The notes below the pieces were generated by a model, which worked only from the letters and a program-made list of their open reading frames with translations, made no database searches and was not told where the DNA came from. Below are positions 59,065-64,000 of a stretch of DNA of 64,000 nucleotides, piece by piece; position 1 is the first letter of the stretch; each line of letters begins with the position of its first letter. This DNA comes from an uncultured Bacilli bacterium (lineage in GTDB: Bacteria > Bacillota_I > Bacilli_A > RF39 > UBA660), in contig CAKORR010000002.1 in the NCBI GenBank assembly GCA_934101595.1, positions 67,001 to 131,000 of the forward strand, in the 5' to 3' direction. Made by a program: the position numbers and the translations under genes.

Positions 59065-60270
59065 CTAATCACTCACAATCTTTTTACTTATTTTATAATC
59101 GTATTGGTCAAAAATAATTGACTCACCTTCATATAAGAATAAGACATCTTTTATATTATTCTTTTTAATAAACTCTTGATAATTAAAAGTTCCATTTTTA
59201 TAATCATCAAATCTTAAATTTACTACATATGTATTTTTATATTCTTTAGCGATCAAATAATCGATTTGCCAAGCATATGAATCACTAAATATTAAGAGGT
59301 TATCATCAAAATCATTATCGTATGTATATTTGACTAAGCCATATTGACCATCAAAGTAATGGATATAGTAATCAAAAAAATCATTGCTTTTATTATATCT
59401 AATACTTCGTGGTTTAAACTTATCAGGAGCTTCTTTTCCGTTTACTTTAACTGTGTAGTTGCTTGTTGCGTTAACGTCATAAATATTATCACTTGTAAGT
59501 TTTGATAGAGAACTTTTAGCAAGAGAACCATAATAAGGTTTTTTATTTACTTTTACGATATCATATGTAACGTATTCCTTGTTTAACATAGTTAGAATAT
59601 CTTTATATCCTTGATAAGCTCCATACATATTCCAATGATGATCTGTTTTATAGAATTTTTTAATATAATCATCGGTACTTGAAATACTTAGCTCTGCAAC
59701 ATTTATATTTTTGTTTAATCCATTTTTAAAATTATCGGTAAAATTAGCTAAATTATCATTTAAAAATTTTGTTTGTTCATAGCGAGGTACAATATAAATA
59801 TTTATATTAACATTAGGGTTACTATCTTTAAGATTATTAAAGAATTGGACTTGTTTTTTAACTCTATTACTTAAGTCTTCGTGACTACGATTGTTTATCA
59901 AGTAATAAAAATTTTTTTCCTTATTATAGAAAACATATTCTTTAGAAGAGTTAAGTCCTAAAGGAACGTCACTATAAAATAATTTATTAGTGTTATATAT
60001 AACATTATAATATTCTTTAGTTAATTCTTGATAAAATGGAAAATAATTTGTTACTCTGTTTTGAATACTTGTTTTTAATCCTTCGATTCGATCATCTATT
60101 TTTCCTAAAAAATCTGTTTTAGTATATTTGAAGTAAATCCAATTGTCCGTAGTTTTTAACTCTTTAATGTTAAATTTAATTAATACAAAATTAACAAAAA
60201 AAGAACACATTACAAGGGCACTAATTGAGGCCATTACCAATAAAAATCTTTTATCGCTTTTGTTTTTCAT
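59065..60270 (-). CDS. DHHW-family (AlgJ-like) exported protein
   Basis: A 401-residue protein with an N-terminal membrane anchor (about 9-30) and a SGNH-like extracytoplasmic domain including the DHHW motif YKTDHHWNMYGAY, FSDSYAWQIDYLI and LFLYEGES. Partner of the AlgI-like enzyme: the membrane acyltransferase passes acetyl to the outer SGNH domain, which loads the polymer. GGTGATC precedes the ATG. Confidence 0.88.
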   Translation of the reverse strand: MKNKSDKRFLLVMASISALVMCSFFVNFVLIKFNIKELKTTDNWIYFKYTKTDFLGKIDDRIEGLKTSIQNRVTNYFPFYQELTKEYYNVIYNTNKLFYSDVPLGLNSSKEYVFYNKEKNFYYLINNRSHEDLSNRVKKQVQFFNNLKDSNPNVNINIYIVPRYEQTKFLNDNLANFTDNFKNGLNKNINVAELSISSTDDYIKKFYKTDHHWNMYGAYQGYKDILTMLNKEYVTYDIVKVNKKPYYGSLAKSSLSKLTSDNIYDVNATSNYTVKVNGKEAPDKFKPRSIRYNKSNDFFDYYIHYFDGQYGLVKYTYDNDFDDNLLIFSDSYAWQIDYLIAKEYKNTYVVNLRFDDYKNGTFNYQEFIKKNNIKDVLFLYEGESIIFDQYDYKISKKIVSD

Positions 60271-60285
60271 ATGATCACCATAAAG

Positions 60286-60294
60286 ATTATATCA
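60286..60294 (-). promoter_or_regulatory. Extended -10 promoter of the O-acetylation operon
   Basis: On the minus strand TGATATAAT, 16 bases before the ATG at 60270 and just after the terminator of the upstream gene. Confidence 0.6.
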
Positions 60295-60300
60295 TAAATA

Positions 60301-60325
60301 AAAAAAAACTATCTAAAAGATAGTT
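60301..60325 (-). terminator. Terminator of the metal exporter gene
   Basis: AACTATC (60307-60313) pairs with GATAGTT (60319-60325); the T-tract of the minus strand lies at 60306-60301. Confidence 0.75.
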
Positions 60326-61172
60326 AAATAATATGAATTTTAGTTAATAAAAGTAATATTACGCCAGATATACTGCCTATTAAATAAAGAAGAGAAGTAA
60401 TTTTTAAGTTTTCCTTGAAGTTGTTGTTTGATTTATATAGTACTAGCAAAGCGACTCCGCTACCAGTTAAAAGGCCACTAATAGCTGAAGCAAAATTAAT
60501 TGCTCCACTTAAGAAAAGCTTTGTAATTGCAACACTAGCCCCACAGTTCGGAATAAGTCCTATTAATGAGGTAATAAAGGGACTAAAAACACTGCTTTTC
60601 AAAAATAGTTTAGAAACTGCATCGTTTCCTTTGTAATACATTACTAAATTTAAAATAAAAGATACAGCTATTAAAAATAAGAATGTATTAATTGTATGTT
60701 TCATTACAGAGATAAATATATTACTGTTGCAGTGACATTCATCATGTTCGCAAATTGCATAGTCTTCCTTTTTTGCTTTTTTCTTCTTTAAGGCAAAATC
60801 TATTAAAAATCCCCAGAAAATACCAAATATCAATTTGGTGATAATAAATTTTAAAATAATTGAAGCCTCAACGTTTTCACTCAATAATATTGGAAGCATT
60901 TCATCACTAGTGGATAAATATATTGCTATTAAGGTTCCCAAACTAATAATTCTTGTTATATATAAATTAGTAGCTACTACTGAAAAACCACATTGGGGAA
61001 TAACCCCAAGAATGCTTCCTAAAAGTGGCCCGAATTTACCAGAAGAAGCAATAACTTTTTTGCTTTTTTTATCTACTTTATGCTCAAGTAATTCAATTAT
61101 AAAAAAAGCAAGTATTAAAAAAGGTATAATTTTTAAATTATCAACTAATGTATCTAAAATAATATCTTTCAT
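60324..61172 (-). CDS. Putative manganese/heavy-metal exporter (DUF2899/ArsP_2-like)
   Basis: A 282-residue membrane protein made of two repeats, each with a conserved reentrant-like segment: GSILGVIPQCGFSVVAT and SLIGLIPNCGASVAITK. About ten membrane segments and a loop with CEHDECHCNSN between repeats suggest a metal-binding exporter. The start at 61172 (GAGGG 6 bases upstream) is preferred over an ATG 18 bases earlier without a ribosome-binding site. Substrate is from family knowledge, not sequence. Confidence 0.78.
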   Translation of the reverse strand: MKDIILDTLVDNLKIIPFLILAFFIIELLEHKVDKKSKKVIASSGKFGPLLGSILGVIPQCGFSVVATNLYITRIISLGTLIAIYLSTSDEMLPILLSENVEASIILKFIITKLIFGIFWGFLIDFALKKKKAKKEDYAICEHDECHCNSNIFISVMKHTINTFLFLIAVSFILNLVMYYKGNDAVSKLFLKSSVFSPFITSLIGLIPNCGASVAITKLFLSGAINFASAISGLLTGSGVALLVLYKSNNNFKENLKITSLLYLIGSISGVILLLLTKIHII

Positions 61173-61276
61173 AAAATCCCTCTTTTTCATGCTAAATTAT
61201 ATATTACAAATATTTTTAAGTCAATTAAATCTTAAATTATAAAAAGCTAATTTGTACATATATTTATAATAAAAGC

Positions 61277-61304
61277 TTGCATAATAAGAAAAATATGATA
61301 TAAT
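61277..61304 (+). promoter_or_regulatory. Promoter of rpmE
   Basis: TTGCAT (61277-61282), 16 bases, TATAAT (61299-61304), with TGA before the -10. The 60-nt leader includes a small hairpin ATGTCA/TGACAT (61333-61349) next to the ribosome-binding site and could be an L31 autoregulatory leader. Confidence 0.7.
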
Positions 61305-61365
61305 ACTTTTGCAAGTGCAAGACTATGCAACTATGTCATAATGTGACATGGCGAAAGGAGAGTTT

Positions 61366-61584
61366 ATGAAAGCGAATATCCATCCAGAAGTTAAAGATGC
61401 AGCTGTAACTTGTGCATGTGGTGCTACATTCAAAACTAAATCAACAAAAGAAAAAATTGATGTTGAAGTTTGTAGCGAATGCCATCCTTTTTATACAGGT
61501 GCTCAAGGAAAAATTAAGAAGACTGGAAAAATCGAGAAATTTAATCGTAAATATGGTTTAAATACTGAAGATAAAACTGCATAA
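61366..61584 (+). CDS. rpmE: 50S ribosomal protein L31
   Basis: A 72-residue type L31 with zinc ligands: KANIHPEVKDAAVTCACGATF and EVCSECHPFYTG contain the C-x-C and CxxC pairs of the C+ (zinc) form. The ATG at 61366 follows AAAGGAGAG; an in-frame ATG at 61348 lies in the leader hairpin and gives unfamiliar residues. Confidence 0.95.
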   Translation: MKANIHPEVKDAAVTCACGATFKTKSTKEKIDVEVCSECHPFYTGAQGKIKKTGKIEKFNRKYGLNTEDKTA

Positions 61585-61600
61585 CAATTGCGGTTTTTTT
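61573..61600 (+). terminator. Terminator after rpmE
   Basis: AAAACTGCA (61573-61581) pairs with TGCGGTTTT (61589-61597) with a T-G pair, then Ts. Confidence 0.8.
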
Positions 61601-61616
61601 ATTGTTATTATATAAT
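61588..61616 (+). promoter_or_regulatory. Promoter of the RpiB-family gene
   Basis: TTGCGG (61588-61593), 17 bases, TATAAT (61611-61616); the -35 lies in the rpmE terminator. Confidence 0.7.
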
Positions 61617-61632
61617 AGACATGGAGGATGAA

Positions 61633-62097
61633 ATGAAAATATTTATCGGTGCCGATCACGGAGCAAAAGAATTAAAAGAATACTTAATTGAAAACTTACG
61701 AAAGGAAAATCATGAAGTAACAGACTGTTTTATAAAAAATGAAAGTGAAACTGATGATTATCTCGATACTGCTTATTTAGTGTGTAAAAGTGTTATGAAT
61801 ACCAAAGACAGTGTAGGCATAGTTCTTTGCAAAGATGGTATTGGAATGAGCATAGCAGCTAATAAATATAAGGGAATACGTTGTGCCAGAATTTTAAATA
61901 AAAATGACGCATTTAAGTCACGTAGTCATAGTGATGCTAATGTTATAGCGATGGGCAGTGAAAATGGGCTTAATTATCCAGAAACATTAGAATTAGTTAA
62001 TATTTATTTAAATAGTGAGAGACCAACTGAAGAAAGAAGAATTAGAAGAATTAATAAAATAATGCAGATAGAATCTGGAGAATATCGTGAATTATAA
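61633..62097 (+). CDS. rpiB: RpiB/LacA/LacB-family sugar-phosphate isomerase
   Basis: A 154-residue protein with the family pattern MKIFIGADHGAKELKEYL, GIVLCKDGIGMSIAANK (the active-site Cys is in VLCKDG, with the GxGxS phosphate loop), and NDAFKSRSHSDANVIAMGSE. It interconverts ribose-5-phosphate and ribulose-5-phosphate or similar sugars. The ATG at 61633 follows GGAGG. Confidence 0.9.
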   Translation: MKIFIGADHGAKELKEYLIENLRKENHEVTDCFIKNESETDDYLDTAYLVCKSVMNTKDSVGIVLCKDGIGMSIAANKYKGIRCARILNKNDAFKSRSHSDANVIAMGSENGLNYPETLELVNIYLNSERPTEERRIRRINKIMQIESGEYREL

Positions 62098-62284
62098 GAT
62101 ATATATTTATGTAATATCTATGTTTATATCAGCATATGCTTTAACAGGTGTGAATTTTGATGCTTTTATAAAAAAGGGTAAAATTGTTGAGGCCAGAATT
62201 CTGTTAATGGTTTTAGGAATGTCTTTGTCATATCTTGTATCAAACTTTATTATTAACTTTATTGAACTTAGTAAAATAATATAA
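62087..62284 (+). CDS. DUF1146 (YwzB-like) membrane protein
   Basis: A 65-residue protein with two membrane segments and the family pattern ALTGVNFDAFIKKGK...ARILLMVLGMSLSYLVSNFI, seen split as TGVNFDAFIKKGK and MSLSYLVSNFI. A GTG start overlaps the RpiB gene by 11 bases, with CTGGAG in good position. YwzB is close to spoIID in B. subtilis, which agrees with the gene after it. Confidence 0.8.
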   Translation: MNYKIYIYVISMFISAYALTGVNFDAFIKKGKIVEARILLMVLGMSLSYLVSNFIINFIELSKII

Positions 62285-62292
62285 GGAGGATT

Positions 62293-63234
62293 ATGAAAAA
62301 CAAGCTTCTTTCGTTAATAGTAGTTATCTTAGTACCATTTGTAGTAATTAGTTTTAGAAGTGAAAACGAAAAAACTAATTTTTATTTGCCAGAAATTAAG
62401 GGATTAAAAGCTAGCAAAGAAAATGAATTAACTCGTAAAGTCAGAGTTAAAGATAGTAAGAATGATGTTGTTACAGAAATGGATTTGGATGAATATTTAG
62501 TTGGTGTTGTGGCCTCAGAAATGCCAGCTTCATTTCATATAGAAGCTTTAAAAGCCCAAGCCGTTGCTGCCCGCAGCTATGCTATCTATAAGATGGGTAA
62601 AAGTAGTGGATCATACGATGTGGTAACAGATGTTTCTAATCAAGGATTTATAACTGTTGATGAAATGAAAGAAAAATGGCAGTCAGATTTTTATAAATAT
62701 TATGAGAAAATTAAAAACGCGGTATATGACACTCATAATGAAATAATTACATTTAATAATAATGTTATTGAAGCATTTTATTTTTCGATGAGTAATGGAT
62801 ATACAGAAGACGCATCACTTGTATTTAGTGAAAATGAACCTTATTTGGTAAGCGTAGCGTCCAAATGGGATAATGAATCATTAAGAGGATTTAACGCTGA
62901 GTTAATATTACCAAATGAAAAATTCTTAGAAAAATTGGGATTAAGTGGAAATATAGTAATAAATGACATTGAACGTTCATCTACTAATAGGGTAAACAAA
63001 ATAACTATTAATAATATGGAATTTATTGGTACAAAATTTCGTAAATTACTTGATTTAAGATCAACCGATTTTGATATAACGCTTTTAGAAGACAAAGTAA
63101 AAATCACCACACACGGTTATGGTCACGGGGTCGGATTAAGTCAATATGGCGCTAATGGAATGGCAAAGGAAGGCTATAAATATAATGATATAATACCTTA
63201 TTATTATAAAGGGACTGAAATTACCAAAATTTAG
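62293..63234 (+). CDS. spoIID: Stage II sporulation protein D (lytic transglycosylase)
   Basis: A 313-residue SpoIID/LytB protein with an N-terminal anchor (about 4-20) and the SpoIID domain: LDEYLVGVVASEMPASFH with the catalytic Glu E76, QAVAARSYA, and GYGHGVGLSQYGANGMA near the C-terminus. SpoIID cleaves glycan strands stripped of peptides by SpoIIP, driving engulfment. AAGGAGG precedes the ATG. It precedes spoIIQ as in Bacillus. Confidence 0.95.
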   Translation: MKNKLLSLIVVILVPFVVISFRSENEKTNFYLPEIKGLKASKENELTRKVRVKDSKNDVVTEMDLDEYLVGVVASEMPASFHIEALKAQAVAARSYAIYKMGKSSGSYDVVTDVSNQGFITVDEMKEKWQSDFYKYYEKIKNAVYDTHNEIITFNNNVIEAFYFSMSNGYTEDASLVFSENEPYLVSVASKWDNESLRGFNAELILPNEKFLEKLGLSGNIVINDIERSSTNRVNKITINNMEFIGTKFRKLLDLRSTDFDITLLEDKVKITTHGYGHGVGLSQYGANGMAKEGYKYNDIIPYYYKGTEITKI

Positions 63235-63257
63235 ATGTATAAAAATTTTTAAAACAA

Positions 63258-63282
63258 CCACACTTTTATTAGAAAGGTGTGG
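63258..63282 (+). promoter_or_regulatory. Hairpin covering the spoIIQ ribosome-binding site
   Basis: CCACAC (63258-63263) plus TTT pairs with AAA and GTGTGG (63273-63282) with one bulged G. The right arm contains AAAGG, the spoIIQ ribosome-binding site, and the ATG is 4 bases beyond. Translation may be restrained until the stem opens. Confidence 0.5.
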
Positions 63283-63286
63283 AATT

Positions 63287-63922
63287 ATGAAAAGAAGAAA
63301 ATTAAGAAAGTTTGTTTTACCAACAATTTATATTATGACTATATCCGCTTTATTTGTTGGGATAAGTTTTATGGCTACTCAAGCTTTTAGAAGTTCCGAC
63401 AAAAAGTATTTGTTTTCTCTAAATCCTCTAGTTAAAGAAGTACAAAACGTTGTAAATGATGTTAAAGAAAAGAATCCTATTGAGCCTGTAGATGAGAACA
63501 CAGCAGAAAAAAGCGTTCATTTTTATGATATGAATGATACTGAAGAGGCTCAACAGAAATCATTAATATTCTATGAAAATACTTATATGGAAAGCACAGG
63601 CCTACTCTATTCAGCAAATGAAGAATTTGAAGTATTAGCAGTCCTAGATGGTACTATAAAATCAGTTAAAAAAGATGATATTATGGGTAATGTAGTTGAA
63701 GTAATGCATGATAATAATATATTAACTGTGTATTATTGCTTAAAGGATGTTGCTTTTAAAGAGGGAGATAAAATAAATCAAGGTGATGTAATTGCTAAGA
63801 GTGGAACAAGCAAACTAGAAACAAATAGTACCAACAATTTATTCTTTGAAGTATATAAAAATGGTAACGCAATGAATCCTGAAAAGTTTTTTACAACAAG
63901 CATTGAAGAATTAAAAAAATAA
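63287..63922 (+). CDS. spoIIQ: Stage II sporulation protein Q (M23-like, no zinc ligands)
   Basis: A 211-residue protein: cytoplasmic basic start, one membrane segment (about 12-32), and a LytM/M23 domain (about 105-205) with VLAVLDGTIKSV, VVEVMHDNNILTVY and QGDVIAKSGTS. The HxxxD-like motif reads STGLL and the final HLHFEV-type strand reads NLFFEV, so the zinc ligands are lost, as in B. subtilis SpoIIQ. SpoIIQ in the forespore membrane binds SpoIIIAH across the gap during engulfment. The start at 63287 follows the hairpin site. Confidence 0.9.
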   Translation: MKRRKLRKFVLPTIYIMTISALFVGISFMATQAFRSSDKKYLFSLNPLVKEVQNVVNDVKEKNPIEPVDENTAEKSVHFYDMNDTEEAQQKSLIFYENTYMESTGLLYSANEEFEVLAVLDGTIKSVKKDDIMGNVVEVMHDNNILTVYYCLKDVAFKEGDKINQGDVIAKSGTSKLETNSTNNLFFEVYKNGNAMNPEKFFTTSIEELKK

Positions 63923-64000
63923 TGAATAAAAATAGTATTAGAACCTTATTACTTGGAAAAACTTTATATGTTGTTAACCAAAATGGTTTTTATCAAATTA
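63922..64000 (+). CDS. Truncated gene at the window edge
   Basis: An ATG overlaps the spoIIQ stop (TAATG at 63920-63924) and an open frame runs off the end, giving MNKNSIRTLLLGKTLYVVNQ and then NGFYQI. It is too short to identify. In Bacillus spoIIID follows spoIIQ, but these residues do not resemble SpoIIID. Confidence 0.5.
   Translation, partial: MNKNSIRTLLLGKTLYVVNQNGFYQI

Noticed and set aside
1..64000. CRISPR arrays or rRNA operons
   Set aside because: No regularly spaced repeats or rRNA-like sequence were noticed anywhere in the window.

Overview
The window is a low-GC Firmicutes chromosome segment. It opens with the replication-origin gene order dnaN–recF–gyrB–gyrA and continues with Bacillus-like blocks: SRP RNA/tadA/dnaX/ybaB/recR/bofA/holB/ricT, pth–mfd–spoVT, tatD–3D protein–ksgA–yabG–veg, spoVG, yabP–yabQ–divIC, truA–rplM–rpsI–cwlD and spoIID–spoIIQ. 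BofA, SpoVT, YabG, YabP, YabQ, CwlD, CwlJ, SpoIID and SpoIIQ together indicate an endospore former. ComK, RicT, Veg, Noc-type sites and T-box leaders point to Bacilli. The very AT-rich, compact genes suggest a branch near Erysipelotrichales or related uncultured gut Bacilli rather than Bacillus itself; this placement is inference. UGA is a normal stop codon.

Region 1 (1-16500) is replication, repair and tRNA/rRNA maintenance. A ComK-family gene sits between dnaN and recF. Two parS palindromes flank a Noc-type site downstream of gyrA, and two further Noc-type sites lie inside dnaX and trmN6, where both encode the peptide NYFPGNN. Region 2 (16500-30460) holds ppa, spoVT, a Met T-box operon (dut–metS), the spore genes, two decayed ABC ATPases in the ecfA1–ecfA2 position without ecfT, truA, a laterally acquired-looking leucine-rich-repeat lipoprotein, rplM–rpsI and cwlD. 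Region 3 (30460-36745) is accessory: a Zn-PLC-like protein, an Abi/HEPN protein, HtrA, a Nudix protein, a membrane protein and two decayed surface-protein genes.

Region 4 (37017-46527) is a 9.5-kb mobile element with a large serine recombinase, TnpV, a BcgI-like restriction-modification pair behind a ribbon-helix-helix regulator, an HTH protein and DinD. It splits a LysM amidase gene exactly in frame, and joining its two ends rebuilds a 20-4-20 dyad that looks like attP. Excision would restore a 399-residue amidase.

Region 5 (47460-54520) holds a LiaF-like protein, CwlJ, a CapA-like protein, tRNA-Trp, and then a 1.1-kb segment bounded by perfect 29-bp inverted repeats. The segment contains its own tyrosine recombinase gene and an outward promoter facing an envelope protein gene, so it looks like a self-contained phase-variation switch. 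A GNAT protein and trpS with a Trp T-box follow. Region 6 (54520-64000) carries a kinase-like protein without its phospho-accepting residues, a PlsC-like acyltransferase, an AlgI/DHHW-type O-acetylation pair, a metal exporter, rpmE, an RpiB-family protein, DUF1146, spoIID, spoIIQ and a truncated gene at the edge.
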